Source of the DNA: Pomacea canaliculata
Taxonomy: Eukaryota; Mollusca; Gastropoda; Architaenioglossa; Ampullariidae
Assembly (NCBI RefSeq): GCF_003073045.1
Contig: NC_037603.1
Span: 17,924,192-17,988,191, forward strand
Length of the DNA stretch: 64,000 bases
Direction of reading: 5' to 3'
The notes under the pieces are model-generated. The model saw nothing but the letters and a program-made list of their open reading frames with translations, ran no database searches and had not been told where the DNA came from. This document shows, one piece after another, positions 37,301 through 45,400 of the stretch (its first letter is position 1; every line of letters begins with the position of its first letter). A program made the position numbers and the translations under genes.

Positions 37301-38092
37301 CGACCACCTCCATCACACACAGCAGTTTAAACCTACTGCTTGTGCTTTTAGCTTATCTTCCTATTTGTTCTTTGACAAGAAAATCGCGTAAAGGAAAGAA
37401 ATTATTTCAACATGACTACATTATCCCGTTGTAGATTATAGCTTTGGAGATACAACCTGGTTCTACACAACATCGAGTGAGGAATTGTATCTATTCCTGT
37501 TTCATGGGTTGTTGTTGTTTGTTTTTTTTTTTTTCACCCCGTGAAATATGAAAAAATAAGAAGTGCTGTAGCGGGTGGATTTCTGCATACATGTGAATAC
37601 GCGGCCTAGCACTTTACGCTGGCCCCACCTTTACCCACCAAACCACATTTCCCCAAGCCCTCCCTGAGATCGTGCAGCTGGGGCCCTGTTAAGGATGTAG
37701 CTAGAATATGTAAAGCCCTCCTGTTCTTTCACTTTACGTTCAATTTTAAATCCCATCAAACATATTAACAAAACAAAATAATTCTTATTATTATGTTTAA
37801 ACAGCTCACTTCCTAAAAACATTTTCAGTATTTAAATAAAAAAACTCGTCAGTGCAAGTTAGTACCGCATGTAAAGTTTGAGAATAATATTACTATAAAG
37901 TTATACGATATATACATATTGTTATATTGTCATTCGCTGAGCATGTAACCGTTACAGACCATTTGGATACCCGTCTTTGAAACAGAAATTTTAAAAAATT
38001 ACTTTACTCACCGCTGACGAGACAGAATCGACGAACACAGAGAGAGCAACAGCAAGTAGTGTTGCTAGCGATGTTACTTCTCTCGGCTTCAT
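10235..38092 (-). CDS. COL4A1: Collagen type IV alpha1-type chain, complete, 42 coding exons
   Basis: This is the main network-forming basement-membrane collagen, secreted and assembled as a heterotrimer with an alpha2 chain. The 42 exons sum to 5307 bases, 1768 residues plus stop, with every junction in phase. Human alpha1 has 1669 residues and Drosophila Cg25C about 1779. The order is: signal peptide (1-27), four-cysteine 7S segment (28-46), Gly-X-Y helix with about fifteen interruptions, and NC1 (about 1532-1768) with all 12 cysteines. Alpha1 identity rests on [12 protein letters not shown] and [10 protein letters not shown] in NC1 and on CNGTK near the N-terminus; alpha2 chains differ at these points. 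It is divergent from the alpha2-type gene with 1350 bp between start codons. No frameshift or premature stop was found. The symbol follows the family type and does not claim vertebrate one-to-one orthology. Confidence 0.95.
10487..10648. repeat. T/G low-complexity run, (TTTG)n-like
   Basis: This is a long poly-T tract broken by single Gs, in the last alpha1 intron. It creates artificial open frames on both strands (Phe/Leu/Val-rich or Lys/Asn-rich) that should be ignored. Confidence 0.9.
10936..11069 (-). CDS. COL4A1: Collagen alpha1 exon 41: NC1 second half
   Basis: The acceptor is TTTACAG and the donor GCAAG|GTAATC. It encodes [15 protein letters not shown] and [13 protein letters not shown], contributing three NC1 cysteines. 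The [10 protein letters not shown] motif is of the alpha1/3/5 class. Confidence 0.95.
11272..11358 (-). CDS. COL4A1: Collagen alpha1 exon 40: NC1 middle
   Basis: The acceptor is GTCTTTCAG and the donor GCTG|GTGAGC; 29 codons in phase 0. It encodes [18 protein letters not shown] and WIGWSFVL, the start of the second NC1 subdomain. Confidence 0.95.
11675..11790. repeat. About 20-bp minisatellite resembling the end of NC1 exon 39
   Basis: The unit on the plus strand reads gcgagggtgtaccacagac, in several tandem, partly degraded copies. The same core, ggtgagggtgtatcacagac, is present at 11856-11875 and is the coding end of exon 39 read on the opposite strand. The array lies in the intron between exons 39 and 40. 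Confidence 0.75.
11856..12061 (-). CDS. COL4A1: Collagen alpha1 exon 39: NC1 first half core
   Basis: The acceptor is ATCAACAG|GT and the donor CACCG|GTGAGT. It encodes [26 protein letters not shown] and [12 protein letters not shown], with five cysteines. Met1621 (11927-11925) aligns with human NC1 Met93, partner of the crosslinking lysine. This exon is the clearest alpha1-class signature. Confidence 0.96.
12667..12779 (-). CDS. COL4A1: Collagen alpha1 exon 38: NC1 start
   Basis: The acceptor is TGTCACAG|A and the donor TCTGG|GTAAGA. The split codon restores Arg of the RHSQ motif. It then reads [17 protein letters not shown] and AHGQDLG, the standard opening of a type IV NC1 domain. Confidence 0.95.
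13115..28435 (-). CDS. COL4A1: Collagen alpha1 exons 14-37: split-glycine helix block
   Basis: Coding pieces in transcript order: 28435-28336, 27765-27643, 26907-26602, 26047-25967, 25314-25217, 23091-22882, 22531-22363, 21413-21312, 21026-20812, 19865-19712, 19442-19326, 18967-18797, 18548-18459, 18297-18136, 17823-17728, 17524-17435, 16974-16841, 16679-16373, 16116-16063, 15589-15404, 14816-14683, 14493-14349, 13851-13741, 13322-13115. Most junctions split a glycine codon after its first G. Helix interruptions include [53 protein letters not shown] and [13 protein letters not shown]. The last exon ends PGIFFT before NC1. All acceptors are AG and all donors GT. Confidence 0.93.
15157..15216. 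repeat. Trinucleotide microsatellite (ATT/GTT)n
   Basis: About twenty ATT and GTT units run in tandem within the intron between exons 33 and 34 of the collagen alpha1 gene. I see no other structure in that intron. Confidence 0.85.
17192..17330 (-). mobile_element. SINE-like repeat body, truncated copy
   Basis: Shared blocks with the copy at 60896-61080 include cagcaactaa, ccagccctgtaaacagat, tgcagagaaaga and gtgcccgagacgaga, in the same order and spacing. This copy lacks the tRNA-like end seen in the other. It lies in the intron between alpha1 exons 29 and 30. Confidence 0.65.
20668..20790. repeat. Degenerate 42-bp tandem triplication
   Basis: Three copies of a block containing agaagatacttatcaataaatgt or a close variant occur in tandem (about 20668, 20712 and 20756). 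They end just before alpha1 exon 22. Confidence 0.65.
23277..24110 (-). mobile_element. Degenerate LINE reverse-transcriptase fragment
   Basis: Minus-strand frames carry YADDMQLY (core at 24080-24069), the catalytic motif of non-LTR reverse transcriptases. Downstream come [29 protein letters not shown] and [16 protein letters not shown], which fit the C-terminal part of such proteins. Frames are broken by stops, shifts and an inserted tandem repeat, so it is dead. The clade is not assigned with confidence. It lies in the intron between alpha1 exons 18 and 19. Confidence 0.8.
23952..24037. repeat. 32-bp tandem repeat inside the LINE fragment
   Basis: Two full identical copies start at 23952 and 23984, and a partial third at 24016. 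Each begins gacatcgctaatacaggttt. The expansion interrupts the reverse-transcriptase frame between YADD and the next conserved block. Confidence 0.9.
24170..24800 (+). mobile_element. Second degenerate LINE fragment, CR1/Rex1-like, opposite strand
   Basis: Plus-strand frames read [11 protein letters not shown], then [18 protein letters not shown], a DQTHPLHP block and SFVPAA-like sequence, in the order of the reverse-transcriptase C-terminus of Rex1/CR1-type elements. Several frameshifts are needed to follow it, so it is not functional. It abuts the minus-strand LINE fragment tail to head. Confidence 0.65.
25672..25730 (+). repeat. Dispersed repeat tail, copy 2
   Basis: The block gatttatagagcgcataatc followed by atgctcatgaagg resembles the copies at 641-705 and 60499-60570. 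It lies in the intron between alpha1 exons 17 and 18. Confidence 0.4.
25967..26047 (-). CDS. COL4A1: Collagen alpha1 exon 17: helix interruption with CxxC
   Basis: The exon reads [16 protein letters not shown] and continues as Gly-X-Y. Cys533 and Cys536 form a CxxC within an interruption. Vertebrate alpha1/3/5-type chains carry a CxxC interruption in the central helix, so this is probably the homologous site; that equivalence is from memory. Paired cysteines could form inter-chain or loop disulfides. Confidence 0.88.
28516..28876. mobile_element. MITE with 12-bp inverted ends and TA flanks
   Basis: The left end taccataaattt (28516-28527) is a perfect inverted match to the right end aaatttatggta (28865-28876). 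If the outer TA of each end is the target duplication, the element is 357 bp with 10-bp inverted ends, as in Tc1/mariner-type MITEs. The interior carries ctgtatataagccacgcc, a motif I recall from widespread non-autonomous repeats. It has no coding capacity and lies in the intron between alpha1 exons 13 and 14. Confidence 0.72.
29008..35637 (-). CDS. COL4A1: Collagen alpha1 exons 3-13: phase-0 helix block
   Basis: Coding pieces in transcript order: 35637-35503, 35122-35078, 34854-34792, 34196-34116, 33697-33620, 33050-32988, 32227-32150, 31700-31548, 30792-30730, 30179-30081, 29061-29008. Every exon starts with an intact glycine codon and is a multiple of three. Exon 5 holds CNGTK (Asn124), matching the N-glycosylated 7S site of vertebrate chains. 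Exon 7 has the interruption ELTDVAIG. Exon 10 has [14 protein letters not shown] with a second N-I-T sequon. Exon 8 ends at an unusual donor, CCG|GTTGGT. Confidence 0.93.
29062..30080. other. Intron between alpha1 exons 12 and 13, nothing recognised
   Basis: This 1-kb intron is AT-rich with scattered open frames that I cannot match to any family. It could contain an old repeat, but I see no terminal repeats. Confidence 0.5.
30322..30460. repeat. Degenerate tandem repeat of about 47 bp
   Basis: Three successive blocks carry agtggagccacaataataaa, agtggtgccacaacgataaa and agtggtgtcacaatgattaa, each followed by an A-rich stretch. They lie in the intron between alpha1 exons 11 and 12. Confidence 0.6.
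33267..33541. repeat. Direct repeat of about 70 bp, about 200 bp apart
   Basis: The block at about 33267-33337 and that at about 33470-33541 share aaagt(t/g)gtacac, gcattatagttc or gcattgcagttc, and atcttgcatgtt in the same order. They sit in the intron between alpha1 exons 7 and 8. Confidence 0.6.
36054..36110 (-). CDS. COL4A1: Collagen alpha1 exon 2: 7S cysteine segment
   Basis: The acceptor is CCGTGCAG and the donor AACAG|GTAAGC; 19 codons reading [19 protein letters not shown]. Four cysteines in this spacing, followed by the first Gly-X-Y triplets, form the 7S region. Through it four collagen IV molecules join covalently. Confidence 0.93.
36111..38011. other. Collagen alpha1 intron 1
   Basis: It separates the signal-peptide exon from the 7S exon. 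It holds an exact-period 60-bp duplication at 36965-37084 and an A-run near 37236. No exon or other gene is apparent. First introns of collagen genes often hold enhancers, but I cannot identify one here. Confidence 0.6.
36965..37084. repeat. 60-bp tandem duplication
   Basis: Two copies starting ttaaacaaaagat and ending ggaaggacagaagagcg differ at only a few positions. The period is exactly 60 bases. Confidence 0.95.
38012..38092 (-). CDS. COL4A1: Collagen alpha1 exon 1: signal peptide
   Basis: ATG is at 38092-38090 and the donor is TCAGCG|GTGAGT, giving 27 codons in phase 0. The peptide begins [19 protein letters not shown] and ends VSSA, a basic start, hydrophobic core and small-residue cleavage site. 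It joins in frame to the 7S exon 1.9 kb away. Confidence 0.92.
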
Positions 38093-39442
38093 CGCCGAAG
38101 ACTCGTGCAGCGCTTCCAGACGTCGACCAAAAATGCAATCCTACCTTCCTCGATCGATTATCGACTAAAAATAAAAAAGACTATTCTACACTACCAAAAC
38201 TAAGTAGACCCAACCAGAAATGGCTGGACGGAGAAGCTGTCTTGGCCGTGGCAGCTTCTAGTAGTCCTTCATCTTTGGCATCGAGGTAGGCTGAAGAGGA
38301 GTAAAAGAAAACCAGCCCCACTGCAGACGACACACAAAGCCGGGACTATATTCTATGAGTTGTAAAGAGTTCTCACGGTGATGTCGTCTGCAGCAGAAAG
38401 GAGTCAATACATTCTTTCAGTGGTGCTGATTTGAAATAAACAGAATGCCTGTTCAGAGAGTCATTTCCTTGCCGACTGTCAGAGCACAATTACCGCGCTC
38501 TATTTGGCAGCGGAAATGGTTTTCCTCCAGAAGGGTTGTGAAGCGGTGCTGGAATTTGGGACGGTGGCTCTGCGGTAGCGAGTACATGTCAGTCTATGCA
38601 AATTAACCGCTGAGATTAACGGAGTCATCAAAAGTTGTCGATGTCAGTTTCAGAGAAATGCTTGCGCAGTAGAAAAGAGACCAACATGTATGTAAATATT
38701 TTACGGACTTACTAACTCTTAAATCATTAAAGATGTAGATAAAAGAAAGAAAAATGTGAATCCAAATAATACAACTGCCAGTTACTGCTCGTGTTTAAGA
38801 GAAACTTTTCACAGTGAGACTAGCTGTTCAAGCGAAACGGCAGCCAAAAAAAAATATTTGGATAGAATGTTTGGTTAGTGAGAATGCGGGAGTTAGGGAG
38901 AAGAACAAAGATTAATAACACAGAAAAAATGGAATTAGCTTAAAGTAAGAAAAATATTGTATTGCTTTATTTTTATCGAAGCTTTTGAGGATTTTCAGAA
39001 TAGTACATGCTTTGATCACTCAGGTCACTGTGCTCCGCGGAGAAGAGGCAGGGTTGAGCAGTGTTTTGATTGGCTGCGACGAGGAAGCGGTTGTGGAGGC
39101 TCCGCCCTACTTCCCATTGTAATCCTACTCGCCTCGGCATTCCCTCTGGCACAGTCTTCCCGAAGTTTGGAGAGTTTCTGGGGAGACTGCCCAGCCGAAA
39201 ACTGGATGACTAAAAGGTCCAGTTTAGCTCATTATTTTTTTGTTAGGTTAGGATACAGAGATTACTGCTGAGGGCTTCCTCGGCAGCCACAAACTTTTTA
39301 GTTAGACCAGTTTGCCGTTCGAAAACTACTCATCTCTGTTCCTTCATGACGGACTGTTTTTCGGGTGCCAGTCTCAGGGCTGGCCCCGGTTCTCTGTTCA
39401 AGTGTACCCATAGACACCCTTCGCCTGTGAGATTCAGAATCA
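38093..39442. promoter_or_regulatory. Divergent promoter region shared by the collagen IV pair
   Basis: The two start codons point away from each other across 1350 bp, so both 5' UTRs and promoters must lie here or in unseen upstream exons. Visible elements are an inverted CCAAT box (ATTGG, 39069-39073), a GC box (CCGCCC, 39102-39107) about 30 bases further, and a TATA-like tatattcta at about 38348. The TATA-like site lies inside an 11-bp inverted repeat (38321-38331 and 38383-38393). Vertebrate COL4A1/COL4A2 use a much shorter shared promoter with CCAAT and GC motifs. Confidence 0.75.
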
Positions 39443-39453
39443 TGTCTACCGGG
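39443..39453 (+). CDS. COL4A2: Collagen alpha2 exon 1: 11 coding bases
   Basis: ATG TCT ACC GG ends at a strong donor, GTAAGT. Read unspliced, it would hit TAA at once (MSTG stop). Spliced to 39665 it restores glycine and opens a hydrophobic leader. The 5' UTR extends upstream for an unknown distance. Confidence 0.78.
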
Positions 39454-42400
39454 TAAGTTAATCTTTGTATCTTTTCTTTGCTCTTCAAGAACCTAATATT
39501 TCTATTGTATACTCTTTAGTTAGGCTAGTTTTTGTCCATTTCATTTTGCAGTCTAAGCACTCTCAATTTGTTGATGTAGCTAGCTGCCATGTTAGGTATG
39601 TAACAGGAGGTAAGACAACTGCAGATACATTTTTTTTCATATGTTTTTGTATTCTTGTTTTCAGATTTCTTCTCTCCCTTCTTCTCTTTATTCTGGCTTC
39701 ACTTGTCCAAAGTTCTACAGCGGTATGTATGTTTTATTCTTGTGCATGGGATCAGTTCCTGCAGTCAAATGGGTCTTCATGCTCAGATACGACAGAAAAA
39801 AATCGTTTTGCTCCTCAAAAACTCGTGGAAGTGTAAAGTACAAATTGCGTTTTAGTCACATGTTACCCGATTGTATCAAGGTGCTAACTAAATCAATCTT
39901 TCAACAGTAATTACTGTAAGTGCAAGTTTTCTGACAAGTGGGGCACCTAAACTGGGTATTAGGACCAGGGTTTCGAAAAAGTTTGATATCCCTGGCAGGG
40001 CCTCACAATGTCCCCCATGTGCAACCGGCTGCTAGGGACCAGTCATTATTTTAGAGATTCCCACAAGCCCTCGGGCGTTTTCGTTTCCTGTGCCAAAACG
40101 GGGGCGGGAAATAGGCTGCGAACATTTTATCTTTTTAACTGCGATGTTCCAAGAAGAGCTCTACTTTCTTAGAGACAAATATGTTATAGTATATTAGAAC
40201 AAGATAAGTAAATCAAAGTATTTCCGAAGATGTTTAAAACAAAAGGTCATGGGTTCTTCCACATTATCTTTTAATATGTGTAACTTAAAAAAAACAAAAT
40301 GACAAATAATATGAGGAATATAGTATTTAACGACCATCATGAGGACACTCGTGAAATTACTTGAAATAAATCACAAAGAACGAAGCATGCGTGTTTGTAT
40401 CAAAAAGAAATAATATTTGTAGATTTGAAATTATGAGAAAACTTTAATGAAATAAACCCGAGTTTCCTCCTTCCTGGAAAGTGCTATGCATGCCACTTTT
40501 TAATTGACTGACCCTGCTATCAGTCCTTCATTCCTGTCAGCGGAGTGATATCGAGGCTTTGGCGATACCGTTAGCCTTTCATTTCTCGCTGTTGCGCGTG
40601 AGCTGCGTCCACAGACGACTTTCATTCTGAAAATAAACATACGAAATTACAGATTTCCTGGAAGAGATACCTCTCTGGTGTAGGAAAACCCACCAGCTGG
40701 GAGCGTGGAAGGAAGGTACAGCTGGGTGGTGGTGGTGGAGGGGAGAAATAACTAACATTCCAGCCCTTCCTCTTTAACACGGGTCAGTTCACCAGACATC
40801 TCTGTTTCACCGCCTACCGGGTGAGATATCACCCACAGGCAGTGGCTCGTGTCCACCCTGCCCAGTCTTGGGAATAAAACTAACCGTTTGGACACCGGAA
40901 GGCTACAAGCTATTGCCTCTTAACACGCGTTTTTCCTAGCTTTTCCTTATTAATTTTTTCCCTTTAAAAGAAGAATGAAGTATAAGACTAGCAAATTTAA
41001 GCAGTTTTTTTTTTAATCATAATTTATTGATACTACTGCTATAAATTATTTAAACTAGCGCTTTACATACACTTTTCATACAATAAAACCCAGTTCCAGG
41101 CTGCCCTTTTCCATTACCTCTAGGTTTTTAAGAAAATAGGTCGATGGTTTGGGTAATTTCGCAAACTCTTTAATTAAAGTTCACAAAATGGATATTGCGA
41201 ATGTTTCTCTCGTCAGGGAAGCTATAACAATGTTTAATGTCTAACACAGCGATGGAGCATGAGTGAAACGCATGACCTCATCTCCTGTGGCAGTCAACAA
41301 ACAAAAAAAATTCTTCTTGGGAAATGTAACACGAAATTTTTATTGCCTGGCATGGTTTATCAGACATACTCTTTCTTTCTGTCTTGCTCTCGGTTTCTCC
41401 AGCGAGTGGGTGGGGGAATGAATGAGAACAAAATACCAACAAGTATCAATCACTCGCCCTTCCAGGAACATTCTGTTGTAAGATGTTTATTACAGTCTGG
41501 TTTGTGTGCAAGCATGCAGGAATTTCTCTAAACAATTTATCTTGCAAGCCAGGACTGTCTTCCTAGTTTGTGGATTTTGCCTGGTTTCAATCTCACGTGT
41601 AATAATCCTTCGATTTCTTACTAATAAACGGAATGGAAACCAAAGCCAAAGGTTAATTAAATATATATTCGATCTAGATTTGTCGCCAAGGGCTACAAGA
41701 ATAACGGAAAATATAATTTAGAACAGAAAAAAAAAGATTTCAAAGTTGCAAGGTGAAGGAACTAAACTTAGTACATATTTCTGAAATGTCAACTGACACT
41801 ACATCAGCATTTATGTTGAGTGAATGCACTGAATTGAGACCGCATCAATAATAATAATAGCAGCAACAACAGCAGCAACAGCAGCATACTGTATTGTGAA
41901 AGTCATTCACAGGTTGCATGTTTCATCGGAAGCATCAAAAGAAGGCTGAAGAGAATTTATTGTCAGCAGCTATGACAGAATTATTGTAATCTATGGATTT
42001 ATATCTGTCTGGGTTTCCAGCTTGCCCGTATAAAGTTATGGGCATGCCTCGGGATTCTGTCTCTAGGAAGGAGGCTAGCTATCAGTGGAAAACTGCAGTT
42101 ATCAACATTTCTGCTTTCTGCTGATCTGTGTGTGTGTGAGCGTGCGTGTGTCAATGGGAGAGAGAGAAGAGCGAACATGCCCGCGAGCTCCCTAGTTTCT
42201 TGGAATGGTTGCTTGTCGATGAACACGATAGCACAGAAAGAGAGAACTGAGCAGCGTGCCTCACTAAGGGTCTCACTTCTGCTCCACCCATCAGCAAGTT
42301 GTAAAAGTGTAAATCTACTCAGAGATAAGTAGATATCGCTGTCTACTGGAGCCCGAGTAGTGAGTAGTAATGGATGAACAACACATGCATGACTCATTCT

Positions 42401-45400
42401 GCAGCTGGAAAAAAAGGGAAGTCAGTGGGGCTGGTCGTAGGAACTCAACCACCACAAGGTGCCTTCACAGACACTTAGGTTTCGGCAACGACCTGGGACT
42501 TGGGTGAAAAAAAAAATACAATGCAAGAGCCAAAGGAAATTATGCGCTTATGGTTTATGTCGGGTGTTTGGGATGAAGAATGATGGAAGAGAAACAAATG
42601 AGAGGGCCTGGGATTTTGTTTCCTGGCAGTGACAGGCGTGCACAGATAGAGAGGAAACCTGTGTGTGGGTGCAGGCATGTGTGCAAACATGAAAGCAATC
42701 TTTTTGTGGAAGAGAAAGAGTTTAAAATGGCGTGGGTGGTTGCGGGGGTGGAAGGAGTGTTGCAAAACGTAATTTCAAACCGTCGAAGTGAGATGTGTCA
42801 TACTGTAACAAATTTACCTCTTTTGAGAAGATTTGCTTCTTCTTTCTCGGATTTCGTTGAACACGCAATACATTCTGCAATATTAGTTCTCACATCATCC
42901 TCCTTTCACAGGATCCTCCATTCCTTGTGAATTTCTCCCAGACAGCCTGTCAGGTAAAACCTTATTGGTTAAGGCAGGTCTTGGAAAGATCTCTGAGATG
43001 CACGCAAAAAACAATATCTTTGATTGGTCCAGAAGATCACGTGATTGTGTGCAGACTGAAAAATGAAGCAGGGTGGATAGCGAGTATCATGACTGCTGCT
43101 TGAACTAGCGCTGATGAATAAACTCAGAATTTCCTATCAGTGACTTATTTCAAAAACAAAATCTTTCAACAGCAACCACGAAGAATTCAGCGTTCAGAAC
43201 CTCAAAGTAGACAAGTTCAAAGTTCACAACAATTGTTTCGAAAGACTAGAAGGCATTTAGGAGTGGAACTGGAGGGATCATCCGAGGTCAGAGCCAATTA
43301 AAGGAGGTGAATCTTCCTCCGACGATGACCCCACGCCCGCCATCATATTCTCCGCCCCCTTGCAGTTTTACTCCAGTACTGTGTTCGAAGAGTTAGTAAC
43401 CAATCTCTCCCGTTTACAATCGAGTCATGCCTTCTAAATAAAAAGCGAGGGGACTATCGAAACTGTCAAAGAAACAATATCAAATCTGATTCCCAGTCCG
43501 GGGAATGTTCCCCTCCATGAGTATGACGTGTACCAGTGTATAGACTATTTTTAGCAGTCTGGGGTGTCTGTAGCAGTAGCAGGTGTGAGACAAGACCGGG
43601 TACGCCTTCAGCAGTGGAGGCGAAAGCCGCTCCCCAGAGCTGTAGGAATTGCAAGCTTGCAGGATCTACCCCGGCGTGTCTTGTCTGGCTTTCCGCCATC
43701 TTTACCCGTTCCTTCCGCTTCCCGCTTAGTTAGCTGGGGGGTACCAGTGGCACCGCTGGCTGGCTGGCTGGCTTCTGTTGAGGAGGTGAGCACCTGTTTG
43801 CGCGGCTTGACCTCTTCCCCACCCTACTCTGCATACCGCCCACACCTGACCCTTACACCATGACGCATCGCGATACGAAAGACCGTTAATGTCGGATACA
43901 CATACAGCTGTTATTAATATTAATATATTATTTTCTAACTGTGGGCTTCCTGCAAGTTTGTGCCAGTGGGGTTTACTTGCTTCGCAGCGTTAAATCTTGA
44001 ACTGTTGCTAGAAAATAGTTGTCTCTCTTTCATGCAAAAACTATTCCACACGTAAACGAACGTAGAGACCGAGGTAGGACATCTTTGACCAGCGGACAAC
44101 CGAAAGTTATTTTTTTTTATATATATGTTTTGATAACCCGTTTGTATACAAGCAATGTTATACGTTTATACATAGAACTAAAGAGAAGTAGTCTTCAATC
44201 AGAAGTACCAGTGTGTAGGTGTCCAGCCAGCCCGGTTCTAGGAACTGAAGGAACCCCCGCCCCATGCCCCGCTCGACCGACAGCGTGGGAAGGGAGAAAG
44301 GTCTGTAAAATGGGTAACTGCCGCAGAGGCGGGCGGCCAAACAGCCCAGCCGGCGCCCCCATCTGGGCTGCACCGCTGGTTGAGGGAAGGGAGGCTGACT
44401 CTCATCTTGCTGTGCCGTGCAGATTAGACCCTCGACGTTTTGCTGAAAGCACGCTCGGCGCATTTTTTTGCGTTTTGTTTTTCCTATTCCAGAAAAACAA
44501 GAAAAATGAATGTGTATGCAAGGGTGTCGAAAAGGATTTTCTTAATGTTGTTTTTCATGTCAGCCTAAACAAATCGTGCTTCGAGGAAACTGTTGACACA
44601 GTGTAAATGTAGCAACTAGCTATGTCTATTATTTGCGAATAAGCTGGTCTATAGCATAAGGTTGGCATAGCCAAGTACAAACAGGTAACTCCCCCCACCC
44701 ATGAAAACCTCCAGTAACCGCTAGTCGACAACCCATGTAGCATTCCTGTGGAATGATACTGCCTTTCCCTGACCAGCGCAGATCCTGTTGGGAGGTTGTC
44801 TTCGCCTATTTGTGTGAAGACCGCATGTTTCCCAAGCTACTAGTGCACTCAGTGTCCTCTCTGTCTCGTTTCTGTCAGTAAAGGAAGGCCTCACAGCCCT
44901 GATCGCAGAGATATCAGTCACACACACACCGAGTAAGAGAGAAACAACTCCTACACTTACTGTCTCCTTGTTTTCCAGAGTTCATTGCGTTTATTGTTTT
45001 CCCAGGAACTCAGTTTCTTCTGGTGTTTCAGATGTGTTTGAATCCTTGCTTATGGAGGGGCGAGGAGTTGGGAGTTTCTTTTGTTTGTTTTGTTTCTTTG
45101 TTTTTGTGGGAGGTTGTTTTGTTTATTTTGTGGTTTTGTTTTGTCTTTTCTCTCTCTTTTTGCAGTCAAACATTATACAGTATCTGTCTATCCAAACATC
45201 CCTCACTCAGTCTGGAATATAGTTAAAAGATTGAGAGATTGACAAATCTCTCACGCTTTCTTTCTTGCTCTGAGTGTGTGATAATTTCGACTTTGTTGCG
45301 TGTTTAGTAGCATACTAGAGTTCTACAAGTTGTTAATAAGAGCCAGTAAATCAGTAACCTAAAAAACTGCAATCATCCCCTGGTTGTGGAGCTTGTAACA

